DNA from: Candidatus Endomicrobium neocapritermitis | GTDB taxonomy: Bacteria; Elusimicrobiota; Endomicrobiia; Endomicrobiales; Endomicrobiaceae | DNA length: 32,985 bases | Direction: 5' to 3' | NCBI GenBank assembly: GCA_009778325.1 | Contig: WRJZ01000024.1 | Coordinates: 1-32,985 of the forward strand | Shown here: positions 1 to 8,399 of the stretch, piece after piece | Numbering within the stretch: position 1 is the first letter of the stretch | Layout: the number at the start of each line of letters is the position of its first letter | Program-made: the position numbers and the translations under genes | Notes under the pieces: generated by a model | What the model was told of the DNA's origin: nothing | The model's input: the letters and a program-made list of their open reading frames with translations, nothing else | The model's database searches: none

Positions 1-2245
1 TCAGCTTTCCGTTAACGCACTTCCAAGTGCCTCTATACTGCGCGTTGCTTGCCGTAAACTGGTCCCAATTATCGATGCCGCATGAAAAACGAATGTCCGG
101 CTCGCCGAATCTGTCAAGAACAAACGGCGTCTTGACGTTTGCCACAGATGGGCTTGTTTGACCTATGCCGTTAAATTTTCCCGTAAAACTGAGTTTAGCG
201 GCGCCGCCGGTAATTTTCACGTTGTAAGTCAGAGTTGTACTGGAATATGCTGGAACCGTGACGCTCTGCGGACCGCTCACGGTATAGACGGCGTTTTCGG
301 ACGCCTTCGTGAACAATCCCTCCACCGTGCCGGTGACCTGAACATCGTTGAAGTTATATACGGTTACATCAACATCGGTTTGCGTATTGGGATTTAATGA
401 ATAAGCGCCTTCCACCTTTACGTTTTTACGGGATTCTATCGGGAAGCTCTGGTCAAGCACAATTTTTTGAGCTTTTGAAAATGTTTTAGGCGCAAGAGCC
501 TTGTTCGTATAATTCGACGGCGTGTACACGCTCGTAGGAATATCGCCGGAAACTCTCAGATAGACGGGGTCGGGGCCGAGCGTAAGGTTGAAAGTACCTC
601 CGGTGACTGTGGCGGGTTTCGTGCCGCCCATGATGTCCGTGAGGATTCCGCTTTTTCCCAGGGGCAATGTCGCTGTAGATGATGCGCTCGCCGATCTCGC
701 GTCCCAGAGAACCAGCACAGTATCACTGCCGTCCTTAAATACATATCCCTTCGCGTCGCCGGTCAGATTGTTTAATTTACCGATGTATTTCGCCTCACCC
801 AGAGCTTCAGTCATGACAGCTTGGGCAACATAAGAGGCATAAGGAGTCATACGGAAAGAGAAGGATCCCCAATAATTTATACGGCTGCCTTCTTCACCTC
901 CTCCATCAATAAAAGGCAAGCCGAGGAACCAGAAATGCTTATCCACCCCGGTGGCCAGGCTTATCGCCGCGGAAGTAACTAAATACCGCGCCTGCGCCTT
1001 CTGCGCTTCATAAGTTTCCAGCTCTCCAAAGGGGCCTGTGTAGCTGACAATCGCTCCGCCTGCCTCTGTTACCCACACAGGCATATTTTCGGCGCCGGCA
1101 AGGCTGTTTTTCAAGGTCAAATGAGCATTGTTGTTACCAATAGGAAAATCGTCATAGGGCCCTTCAGGTTTCAAGTTGTCCTGATGGCTATGGAAGTTAT
1201 ATGCATCGATGTAATTGATAATTCCGTTATCAAACAGAGTGTCCTGATACAAAGCAATCGTATCAAATCTTATGCGATTGACAAGCCCGCCAATGGTAAC
1301 GAGAGGAGTACTGGCTGCTCCGCAATCGCGAAAGCCGATGGACGCAGCCTTTAAGAACGCGGCGAATTTGTCAGGCCCCTCGTGTTCTCCGGTCATATAG
1401 TTAAGCGGTTCCGGCTCGTTCCAGACTTCCCACATGCCAATATCGTTCCTGTAATAGTAGCCGGCATTTCGTCCGAACTCGTAAACGGACATCAGGTCGT
1501 CCGGCAACGTATATGCTTTAGCTGCCTTGTTCGCGTCTATTTTCTCCTGAGACGTTAAAGCCCAAGCAGGCGTTCCGGTGAAGCATTGCAATATCTTGAT
1601 ACCTGCTCCGTAAGACAGCTTGGCGTAGATATTTTGCGCAGTATAGGAGAAAGTGTTTTTATTAGTGTTTTGTATCCCGCTCCAACTCATTCTATCCCTT
1701 ATCCATTTAACGCCGCTGAGCCTAACCGCCCTGATATAAAGGTCCCGCCATTTGTCTCCTTCCTGCGGCGATGACCAACTGCTTGCGTTAAACGCTTTTT
1801 TATACCAATCCAAAAGCACCCAAGCGACGGCTGTATCTGTCGCAAAAGGCGAATCGGTCAGAGGCTTGCGCTGTTCATAGGGTATCACAACGGCAAAGTC
1901 CCCGGAAACGCTTTCTCCGGGAACCGAAGCGGTAACAACATAATGTCCCGTATCCATAAATCCGAGATCGACTTGAGCCGAACTCCGCCCCACAGCAACA
2001 GAAGTATTTCCGGAACTGACCATCACTCCAAAATAATTTTTAACCGACCAGCCGACAGGGGTAGCAGCGGCCGACGGACTCAGGAGAACAACATCACAGA
2101 CGAGCCGTTCGCTCGTAGTGTAAATGTTCAGCTGCGTACCTTCAACGCTTTTCAAAATATTTGCAGCAAAAGCGTTCGAAGCCGGAGCGCTCATGAACAG
2201 GGTAAACGCAAAAATAAACCCCGGCCATTGTGCTTTGATATTCAT
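1..2245 (-). CDS. secreted clan GH-A glycoside hydrolase (GH39-like), 3' end outside window
   Basis: I translated this frame by hand; it stays open for 748 codons from the ATG at 2245 to the left edge, so the C-terminus is missing. Residues 1-27 form a Sec signal peptide, with likely cleavage after NAFA. Residues about 28-110 look like a beta-sandwich domain. The rest contains a TIM-barrel glycosidase with WEVWNEPEP (N276-E277, predicted acid/base) and VWVTEAGG (E394, predicted nucleophile). Asn-Glu at strand 4, with the second Glu 117 residues later, is the retaining clan GH-A pattern and resembles GH39 spacing. The region after about residue 480 looks like beta-rich accessory domains. An AAGGA Shine-Dalgarno precedes the ATG by 7 nt. 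Probable role: periplasmic or extracellular polysaccharide or glycoside degradation. The substrate cannot be told, and GH5 or another GH-A family remains possible. Confidence 0.8.
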   Translation of the reverse strand, partial: MNIKAQWPGFIFAFTLFMSAPASNAFAANILKSVEGTQLNIYTTSERLVCDVVLLSPSAAATPVGWSVKNYFGVMVSSGNTSVAVGRSSAQVDLGFMDTGHYVVTASVPGESVSGDFAVVIPYEQRKPLTDSPFATDTAVAWVLLDWYKKAFNASSWSSPQEGDKWRDLYIRAVRLSGVKWIRDRMSWSGIQNTNKNTFSYTAQNIYAKLSYGAGIKILQCFTGTPAWALTSQEKIDANKAAKAYTLPDDLMSVYEFGRNAGYYYRNDIGMWEVWNEPEPLNYMTGEHEGPDKFAAFLKAASIGFRDCGAASTPLVTIGGLVNRIRFDTIALYQDTLFDNGIINYIDAYNFHSHQDNLKPEGPYDDFPIGNNNAHLTLKNSLAGAENMPVWVTEAGGAIVSYTGPFGELETYEAQKAQARYLVTSAAISLATGVDKHFWFLGLPFIDGGGEEGSRINYWGSFSFRMTPYASYVAQAVMTEALGEAKYIGKLNNLTGDAKGYVFKDGSDTVLVLWDARSASASSTATLPLGKSGILTDIMGGTKPATVTGGTFNLTLGPDPVYLRVSGDIPTSVYTPSNYTNKALAPKTFSKAQKIVLDQSFPIESRKNVKVEGAYSLNPNTQTDVDVTVYNFNDVQVTGTVEGLFTKASENAVYTVSGPQSVTVPAYSSTTLTYNVKITGGAAKLSFTGKFNGIGQTSPSVANVKTPFVLDRFGEPDIRFSCGIDNWDQFTASNAQYRGTWKCVNGKL

Positions 2246-2293
2246 GAAAAATTCCTTTTTTAGAAGCGGACGCATCTTCTTATACTTATCTAA

Positions 2294-2322
2294 AGTATAA
2301 GACTACATCATTCGATATGCAA
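2294..2322 (-). promoter_or_regulatory. sigma70-type promoter of the glycosidase gene with overlapping palindrome
   Basis: Read on the minus strand, TTGCAT (2317-2322) and TATACT (2294-2299) are separated by 17 nt, about 50 nt upstream of the start codon. The -10 box is one arm of a perfect inverted repeat, TATACTT/AAGTATA (2281-2299), which would sit over the transcription start and could be an operator. The promoter is inferred from consensus match only. Confidence 0.5.
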
Positions 2323-2364
2323 TATGTTCTTTTTAGGGGGTTTTTTGTAATTAAGAAGGGCTAT

Positions 2365-2498
2365 AACGGCAATTACGAATTACGAATCAAAAGACAAAAC
2401 AAAAAATTGTAGATTACAACTTATTCGTAATTACTGTAATTGTCTTTGCCGTTCGCCGTTGATTCGTAATTCGTCATTCGTAATTCGTAATTGCCGTT
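2365..2498. repeat. family A hairpin element A1 (7-bp units AATTACG)
   Basis: This is a long imperfect inverted repeat. The left end AACGGC is followed by AATTACG-type heptads; the right end has ATTCGTA/ATTCGTC heptads in near-perfect tandem and finishes with GCCGTT. The interior carries AAAGACAAAAC on one side and CTTTGCCGTTCGCCGTTG on the other. It is clearly homologous over most of its length, in the same orientation, to A9 at 23807. Its right end overlaps the stop codon of the autotransporter gene (2497-2499). It may act as a 3' end or terminator structure for that gene. Confidence 0.85.
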
Positions 2499-5400
2499 AA
2501 AATCTATATCTTAGGCCGGCATTTGCTGAAATGTTTTCATATCCGTCAGAGGAAGCGTACCCGCCGTGCGTGTAAATATATACCTGTTCGGTGACGGTAA
2601 CTTCTATTCCGCAGTTTGCGCTTAGTATCATATCTCCCTGCTCCAAACCTTTTACTTTCATCTTACCGTCCGCCTGAACAAATTCGGTTTCCAGCTCATT
2701 TTGCATGCCTGTGAGCGCATAGCCTGCTCCGCCGTTTATGTACCATTCGACTCTTTTATGATATCCTTTAAAACCTAAGCCCAAAAGAGCGTCTGAATAT
2801 AAATAATTTTGCGAGGCTATTGTAAGGCCGAAGTCGCCTTCTTCGTTAAAACTTTCATTTATTACAGCCGCTGCGCTAAAGCCGATAAACGGCTTTAAGG
2901 CAATCGCGCTGCTCACTCCGATTTCATATCCGATATTTCCGTCAAAAGAAGCGCTGTATCCCGAAAAATTTCCGCGGGCGGCGCCCGTATTTAAAGTTTT
3001 AATTTTTCTTTCGGTTGTATAAGACTGAAATCCTAAAGATAAAATTCCTTTAAATTCAAAAGAGTTTTTAAACCACGCTCCGTAAGCGCCGGCTTCAAGA
3101 CTGTTGATTCCAGCTTTATCATTTTCCTGTTCCGCGTCATTCCTTCTGTATCCGATCATCAAACCGCCGATCAAACCGTCGCTGTTTTTAAGGTCCCAGC
3201 CTGCCTGTATTCCCCAGCTGGTATCTTCAAAATCGGATTGCGGAATATTTTCGTCTTTGAATGTCAAAAGAGAACCGGAAGCCTGCACCCATGAATTTTC
3301 ATCCGGCGCCATTTTTTCTCTTATCTGTCCGAACATATTGCGTTTTTGGCTGTTAACGGCAGCGGATTTAAACAAGTCCGCGTAGAAAGCGCCGGACAGC
3401 GCGCCCAAAGTTTCTTTCAAGTCGTCAAGATTAAGCGCATCCATCGGCGAAACGACGTTTCTCCAAAATCCGCCGTTATTTGCAAAAATAGAGTCGTACT
3501 CGGCATTAAGTATATTCGCGGCTTGCTGCTGGTTATGCGTAAGCCCTTGAAGTTCATTATACCCTATACTCTCGACAAAAAGATTAAGATTTCCGCCTGA
3601 GCGGCTTAATGCCCAGTTTATTCTTGCCCCGTATGCTCCGCTGGACACGCTGAAATTGCCGTTTATAGCGGTCGCGTTAACAATTGTGAAAGTTCCCCTT
3701 CCTACGCTAAGATTTCCGCCGATCAAAAGTCTGCCGGAAGGATCAATATTTACAGTATTTGCCCTTATTGTGGTAGAGGTGCTGCTTTTTAAATCTACGC
3801 CGACACTTAAATTTCCGCGAACATTCAGAGTTGCCGAGCGAAAATAAGCAGTATCTTCAACGCTTAAAGTTCCTCCGGATTCTATGTTAAAAATTCCGCT
3901 TACGTTGACGGAAGAATTTCTTCCCGCTAAAAACATGTTGCCCGGGCCTACAGTAAGATTGTTTATGGCCAGGGAAGCCGATTCGTTAAGAACCACGCCG
4001 CCCTGCGTAATGGTGAAAGTACATTGTATTACGCTATTTCCGCCGAGCTGCAAATTTCCCGCGCCGGTTTTATTTATCGAAATATTTGAAGGCGACGCCG
4101 CGTGCGCAATGCCTCCGCCCAATAAAATATCGCTGTTTTGGGCGTTTAGCGTAAGAGCTGAATTATTTGCCAGATAAATATCGTTCGCTCCGGTCGAATC
4201 TGTGTTTCCTTCAAATTTTATGTCGGAGTTCAAGGCGTTTAGAACAAGCTTTGAACCGGCGGCGACGTAAAAAGCTCCGCCGCGGCCGTATGATAAATTA
4301 TTTGCGAAAGTTCCGTTGTTTACTATAAGTTCGCTGTTGTCAATATATGCCGCCGCGCCGTTTTGGGAAATATTGCCTGAAAAAGAAACATTGTTTAGAA
4401 CCGCGGAAGAGTTTCTTACGTATATTGCGCCGCCGGAAACTCCCGCGATATTTCCGTTAAACTGCGCGTTTTGAATATTTATGTAAGTATTTTCGGCATA
4501 TATCGCGCCGCCGTTTGAAGAGGCTCTGTTGCCGGAAAAAACCGGACCGTTCAATACGGCCGAAGATGACATCATATAAAACGCTCCGCCGGAAGAGTGA
4601 GCAATATTATTTTCAAACCTGCCGTTTCCTATAATTGCCGAGCTGCCAAGAAAATAAAACGCTCCGCCGTTATTTGCCGAGTTATTTCCGGCATATGCGG
4701 ATACAAGAGCAATCCCAGAATTATCGGCAAATACGGCTCCGCCGTTTGCTGCGGCCGAATTGCTTGAAAACCGCACGTTATTTGTATTTATGCCGGTACT
4801 TGCCGAAATATACAAAGCCCCGCCGGACTGCGCGGCGTCGTTAAACATAAAACGGCTGTTATTTATATTAATATTCCTTGAACTGTCCATATAAAATCCG
4901 GCTCCGTTGTCAGCCGTATTGCTTGTAACATATACATTATTCATAATTCCCGAAGACGTAAAAGACATATACGCTGCTCCGCCGGATAAAGCGCTGTTGC
5001 CCGTAAAAGTACTGTTAGAAACGGAAAACGTTCTTGTGCTTGCCAAGTATAGAGCTCCTCCGCGGGACGAAGCCGAATTATCCGCAAAATATATATGGTC
5101 TAAAGTAAATATTGACGATGAAACGCTTAATCCGCCGCCGGATGCGGCATTGTTGTTTGATATTGTGCTGTTTATAATTGTAAATGAGCTTTGGGCGGCA
5201 AACATAAAACCGCCATGGCCTGAAGCGGTATTGCCGTTAGCAAATATTTTGCTGAGACTGCCCGTGGAATGTATGACAAAAACCGCGCCGCCGGACTCAA
5301 TTGCAGTATTGTTTGAAAAAGTGCTGCCTGCAATATTAAAAACAGAGTTTCCGGAATAAAACGCGCCGCCGGACAAAGCCGTATTTGAACTGAATGCTAC

Positions 5401-5790
5401 CGAACTTATATAAACAAAAGAATCGAGTCTCGCGTTAACGACGGCTCCGGATGACAATGAGCCGCCGTAAAAAGACGTAAATGTTGAAGATGAAGAGCCT
5501 GTAAGAGTAAAGGTTGAGTTAAAAAATTCAAAACCCGTATATTGATTGCCGCCGGATATAAAGACCGGTATCAGAGGATTAAAAGACACTGCCGCGTTTT
5601 TGCCGGAGTGCGCTCCCAAATCGCTTGTAAAATTAAAAGAACCCGAAAGCAAAATGTTCGGATCCGAAGAGTCGTTAAGCGCGTTTCTTAAAGTAGTTTG
5701 ACTGTTGACCGGCGTTTGCTGCGCATATGACACGACAGCCGAAATTGTAATAATAGATACAAGACAAAACAACTTTTTTAAATAAGCCAT
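2497..5790 (-). CDS. autotransporter with POMP-like beta-helix repeats
   Basis: The 1097-residue protein has a Sec signal peptide (1-23, ending SYAQ). Residues about 90-540 hold roughly 15 imperfect repeats of about 22-30 residues with the signature GGAxY/F ... F/IxxNxA, the alternating GGA(I/L) and FxxN pattern of chlamydial polymorphic outer-membrane proteins and related right-handed beta-helix passengers. A less regular Ser/Asn-rich beta region follows to about 800. The last roughly 280 residues look like an autotransporter beta-barrel, beginning near NSWVQASG and ending in the typical terminal aromatic (RYRF). It is therefore a type V secreted, surface-displayed protein, probably an adhesin. 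GGAGG lies just before the ATG. The gene stands alone between two hairpin elements. Cysteine is almost absent from the passenger, as usual for exported repeats. The ligand is unknown. Confidence 0.88.
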   Translation of the reverse strand: MAYLKKLFCLVSIITISAVVSYAQQTPVNSQTTLRNALNDSSDPNILLSGSFNFTSDLGAHSGKNAAVSFNPLIPVFISGGNQYTGFEFFNSTFTLTGSSSSTFTSFYGGSLSSGAVVNARLDSFVYISSVAFSSNTALSGGAFYSGNSVFNIAGSTFSNNTAIESGGAVFVIHSTGSLSKIFANGNTASGHGGFMFAAQSSFTIINSTISNNNAASGGGLSVSSSIFTLDHIYFADNSASSRGGALYLASTRTFSVSNSTFTGNSALSGGAAYMSFTSSGIMNNVYVTSNTADNGAGFYMDSSRNININNSRFMFNDAAQSGGALYISASTGINTNNVRFSSNSAAANGGAVFADNSGIALVSAYAGNNSANNGGAFYFLGSSAIIGNGRFENNIAHSSGGAFYMMSSSAVLNGPVFSGNRASSNGGAIYAENTYINIQNAQFNGNIAGVSGGAIYVRNSSAVLNNVSFSGNISQNGAAAYIDNSELIVNNGTFANNLSYGRGGAFYVAAGSKLVLNALNSDIKFEGNTDSTGANDIYLANNSALTLNAQNSDILLGGGIAHAASPSNISINKTGAGNLQLGGNSVIQCTFTITQGGVVLNESASLAINNLTVGPGNMFLAGRNSSVNVSGIFNIESGGTLSVEDTAYFRSATLNVRGNLSVGVDLKSSTSTTIRANTVNIDPSGRLLIGGNLSVGRGTFTIVNATAINGNFSVSSGAYGARINWALSRSGGNLNLFVESIGYNELQGLTHNQQQAANILNAEYDSIFANNGGFWRNVVSPMDALNLDDLKETLGALSGAFYADLFKSAAVNSQKRNMFGQIREKMAPDENSWVQASGSLLTFKDENIPQSDFEDTSWGIQAGWDLKNSDGLIGGLMIGYRRNDAEQENDKAGINSLEAGAYGAWFKNSFEFKGILSLGFQSYTTERKIKTLNTGAARGNFSGYSASFDGNIGYEIGVSSAIALKPFIGFSAAAVINESFNEEGDFGLTIASQNYLYSDALLGLGFKGYHKRVEWYINGGAGYALTGMQNELETEFVQADGKMKVKGLEQGDMILSANCGIEVTVTEQVYIYTHGGYASSDGYENISANAGLRYRF

Positions 5791-5826
5791 GCTGCCTCCG
5801 TGTATGTTTTAAAAGTATTTTATAAC

Positions 5827-5970
5827 TGGGTTGCTTGAAAAACCCGCATTTGTCATTGCGGGCTTGACCCGCAATCTGTCCCGTAAGGCCTTAATACGGG
5901 ATCTACGACAAGATTGCGGCTCGGAGGCCGCAATGACGGCACAGAAAACAAAAATTTTTCAAGAAACCCA
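5827..5970. repeat. family B nested hairpin element B1
   Basis: Three nested inverted repeats fill this gap. The outer arms are GGGTTGCTTGAAAAA (5828-5842) and its near-complement (5955-5969). The middle arms begin GTCATTGCGG (5852) and end CCGCAATGAC (to 5937). Inner arms TCCCGTA/TACGGGA lie at 5879-5885 and 5895-5901. The outer and middle segments recur around 31377-31491, so this is a dispersed, MITE-like element rather than a simple terminator. GTCATTGCGAG-type repeats are common in unrelated bacterial genomes. Confidence 0.8.
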
Positions 5971-6024
5971 AACTGCAAATAAACTCTAAAATAACACCGC
6001 AAAACGCCAAGACTTCAGGGCATA

Positions 6025-6942
6025 TCAGGCATTTATTTCAAGCATGCGTTTTATCGGAGCATACGCTTTTTCTCTGATATCTTCAGAAACGCCGACAATA
6101 TTTTTCATATTTGCAAGAACATCCAGAACTTTGGCAAGCGTAATTTTTTTCATATTGGGACATACCGCGAGAGAAGAAACCGGATAAAACTTTTTATCAG
6201 GATTTTCCTTTTGAAGTTTATACAAAATTCCGGTCTCCGTGCCTATAATAAACTCTTTTTTAGGGCTTGCAAGCGCGTGTTTGCACATTCCGCCCGTAGA
6301 TAACGCGAAATCCGCAAGTTCGATAACTTCCGGGCGGCATTCGGGATGAACTAAAACTTCCGCTTCGGGATGTTCTTTTTTCATCCGGACAACCATTTCG
6401 GGAAGCATATTGTTGTGCGTCGGGCAAAAACCGTTCCATATTACCATTTTCCTGCCTGACATTTTCTGCGCGTAAGCGCCAAGATTTCTGTCGGGCACAA
6501 AAATTATCGCTGCGTCTTTAGTTTTGGCGTCAATGCTTTTTATCACATTGACGGCATTTGAAGAAGTACAGCATATATCGCTTTCCGCTTTTACGTCCGC
6601 CGATGTATTTACATAAGCGACGACTGCCGGATTTTTATATTGTTTTTTAAACTCTCTCAATTTTTCGGCCGTAATCATGTCAGCCATAGGGCAGCCCGCA
6701 TGAACATCCGGAATTAATACTTTTTTCTTTGGGCTGAGTATTGCCGCGGTTTCGGCCATGAAGTGAACTCCGCAGAAAACAATAACGTCCGCGCCGGTTT
6801 GCGCGGCTTTTCTGCTCAATTCCAGAGAATCTCCTACAAAATCTGCAATATCCTGTATTTCAGGCAGCTGGTATATATGCGCCAGAATAATTGCGTTTTT
6901 CTCTTTTTTGAGTTTGTTTAATTTTTCTGTTATTTCCTGCAT
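6025..6942 (-). CDS. nadA: quinolinate synthase NadA
   Basis: This 305-residue cytosolic enzyme condenses iminoaspartate with dihydroxyacetone phosphate to give quinolinate, the second step of de novo NAD synthesis. Three cysteines are placed as in NadA [4Fe-4S] ligation: C84 (HAGCPMAD), C173 (NGFCPTHNN) and C261 (LAVCPNMKK). These match the positions known for the compact NadA of Thermotoga. Other family motifs are AHIYQ near residue 21, GDSLELS at 38-44, CGVHFMAETA at 57-66 and STGGM at 215-219. The length is typical. The start codon overlaps the end of thiM by 13 nt, implying translational coupling in a metX-metW-thiM-nadA transcript. No nadB or nadC is present here, so iminoaspartate must be supplied by genes elsewhere. 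Confidence 0.96.
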   Translation of the reverse strand: MQEITEKLNKLKKEKNAIILAHIYQLPEIQDIADFVGDSLELSRKAAQTGADVIVFCGVHFMAETAAILSPKKKVLIPDVHAGCPMADMITAEKLREFKKQYKNPAVVAYVNTSADVKAESDICCTSSNAVNVIKSIDAKTKDAAIIFVPDRNLGAYAQKMSGRKMVIWNGFCPTHNNMLPEMVVRMKKEHPEAEVLVHPECRPEVIELADFALSTGGMCKHALASPKKEFIIGTETGILYKLQKENPDKKFYPVSSLAVCPNMKKITLAKVLDVLANMKNIVGVSEDIREKAYAPIKRMLEINA

Positions 6943-7736
6943 GGTTTTATTTCTTCCACTCTTTTCATTTTATTTATCGATATATCGCTGAGCGTGCTGA
7001 TTTTATCAAAAAGCTTGGTTTTGAAAGTTCCGGGTCCTTCCGAGGTTTTGTCCGCATTTTCCGCGGCGATTTCAAAACAAACCAAAGCTGCCGCGGAAGC
7101 GAAAAGATAATCTTTTTCCACGGCGCAGAACGTTCCTATGACTGAAGCCGCCATACATCCTGTGCCGACTACCTGTGACAGCATAGGCGTTCCGTTTTTT
7201 ACTAAACATGCGCTTTCGCCGTCGGTGCATATGTCTTCTTTACCCGTCACAACAACAACGCACTTTCTTTTACCAGCTAATTTTTTGGCGATTTCAACCA
7301 TATCTCCGGAAACATGACCGCTGTCAACGCCTTTTGTCGTAACATTGATTCCGGCTGTGGCGGCGATTTCCGAAGCGTTTCCTTTTATAACGTCTATTTT
7401 AAACTTCAAAAGTTTTTTTATCGTTTCATTTCTGAATTTGGTTGCGCCCGCTCCGACAACATCTAAAACGACAGGGATTCCTTTTTTGTTGGCCGCTTTT
7501 ACCGCGCGTTTCATGGCTTCTACTGTAAAAGAGGTCAATGTGCCTATATTTATAACAACGGCATTAGAAATCGAAGCCATATCGGCAGCCTCTTCTTTTG
7601 CGTGCGCCATTACAGGCGAACCGCCGAAAACTTTAACGATATTGGCGCAATCCGAAACCGTTACCCAGTTTGTAATGTGATGCACCAAAGGCGACTGTTT
7701 TCTTACTTTTTCCAAAACCTCATAAATCTTGTCCAA
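6930..7736 (-). CDS. thiM: hydroxyethylthiazole kinase ThiM
   Basis: It phosphorylates 4-methyl-5-(2-hydroxyethyl)thiazole in the thiamine salvage pathway. Ribokinase-like fold motifs are visible: NxVT near the N-terminus, LDVVGAGAT, VVVVTGKEDICTDG and the C-terminal VVGTGCM, whose GTGC forms the anion hole and active site. I chose a TTG start at 7736 (268 residues). It has a perfect GGAGG eight nt upstream and gives the usual ThiM length. The longer frame from ATG at 7763 would start inside a repeat fragment and add nine residues (MTDYPEEFQ) that themselves encode the Shine-Dalgarno. The gene overlaps nadA by 13 nt and follows metW after a 66-nt gap holding the repeat. Having no thiD or thiE beside it is unusual for thiM. 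Confidence 0.93.
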   Translation of the reverse strand: MDKIYEVLEKVRKQSPLVHHITNWVTVSDCANIVKVFGGSPVMAHAKEEAADMASISNAVVINIGTLTSFTVEAMKRAVKAANKKGIPVVLDVVGAGATKFRNETIKKLLKFKIDVIKGNASEIAATAGINVTTKGVDSGHVSGDMVEIAKKLAGKRKCVVVVTGKEDICTDGESACLVKNGTPMLSQVVGTGCMAASVIGTFCAVEKDYLFASAAALVCFEIAAENADKTSEGPGTFKTKLFDKISTLSDISINKMKRVEEIKPCRK

Positions 7737-7758
7737 TTGGAATTCCTCCGGATAATCC

Positions 7759-7784
7759 GTCATTCCGGACTTGATCCGGAATCC
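7759..7784. repeat. GTCATTCCGG-type palindromic repeat fragment
   Basis: An 8-bp perfect stem, ATTCCGGA (7762-7769) and TCCGGAAT (7775-7782), has a 5-nt loop inside a GTCATTCCGGACTTGATCC motif. The sequence resembles half of the dispersed GTCATTC/GCGG repeats common in many bacteria. It lies between metW and thiM and reaches into the upstream in-frame ATG of thiM. Confidence 0.6.
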
Positions 7785-7802
7785 GTTTTTATTAAAGCAG
7801 CG

Positions 7803-8399
7803 TCATTTTGAAATTACAAATACCGCGGTTTGCGCCAAAAGATTCGGCAGAAATTTTACTTCCCTGTTTGAAGCGAAAAAGAATTTATCCGAAATTTTAT
7901 ATTTTTTTTCCGCGCAAAAACTTTCAAAATCTTTAATGCTCAAAAAGCGCAAATTCGGCGTATTGTACCACTTGTAAGGAAGAGTTTTTGTTACCGGAGA
8001 GTGTCCGAAAAAAAGATCTCTTCTTGCCCATATATAGGCAAAATTGGGAAATCCTATAACAACTTTTTTGCCGATTCTGAAGCATTCCTCAATAACATAA
8101 TCGATTTTCTGCACCTGCTGAAGGCTGTTGTGCATAATGACATAATCAAAACTTTTATCGGGATAAGCCTCCATTCCGCCTTCTATGTCGGAATGAAAAA
8201 CCGTAAGACCTTTTTCAACGCATTTATATATCGCGTCTTCGCTTATTTCAATGCCCTGCGAGTTAATGTTTTTAGTCTGCATTAGGTAATACATAAGGTC
8301 GCCGTCGCCGCAGCCCAAATCCAAAACTTTTGCATCCCTTTGTACCACCGAAGCTATTTTTCTGTACTCCAAAGGCGTATTATTTATTCTTTCAGCCAT
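7803..8399 (-). CDS. metW: methionine biosynthesis protein MetW
   Basis: The protein has 198 residues and a Rossmann-type methyltransferase fold. Residues about 24-34 read [11 protein letters not shown], the SAM-binding motif I of class I methyltransferases. Further family features are the acidic SDIEGG segment near residue 70, [12 protein letters not shown] and [10 protein letters not shown]. MetW is almost always encoded with MetX, and here its ATG overlaps the end of metX by 8 nt, as expected for a coupled pair. It is thought to support MetX-type homoserine acylation; the precise reaction is not established. The length is normal for the family. Confidence 0.93.
   Translation of the reverse strand: MAERINNTPLEYRKIASVVQRDAKVLDLGCGDGDLMYYLMQTKNINSQGIEISEDAIYKCVEKGLTVFHSDIEGGMEAYPDKSFDYVIMHNSLQQVQKIDYVIEECFRIGKKVVIGFPNFAYIWARRDLFFGHSPVTKTLPYKWYNTPNLRFLSIKDFESFCAEKKYKISDKFFFASNREVKFLPNLLAQTAVFVISK

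Noticed and set aside
4907-5359. 150-codon open frame on the plus strand
   Set aside because: Antisense shadow of the autotransporter repeats; the repeated GGA codons keep the opposite strand open.
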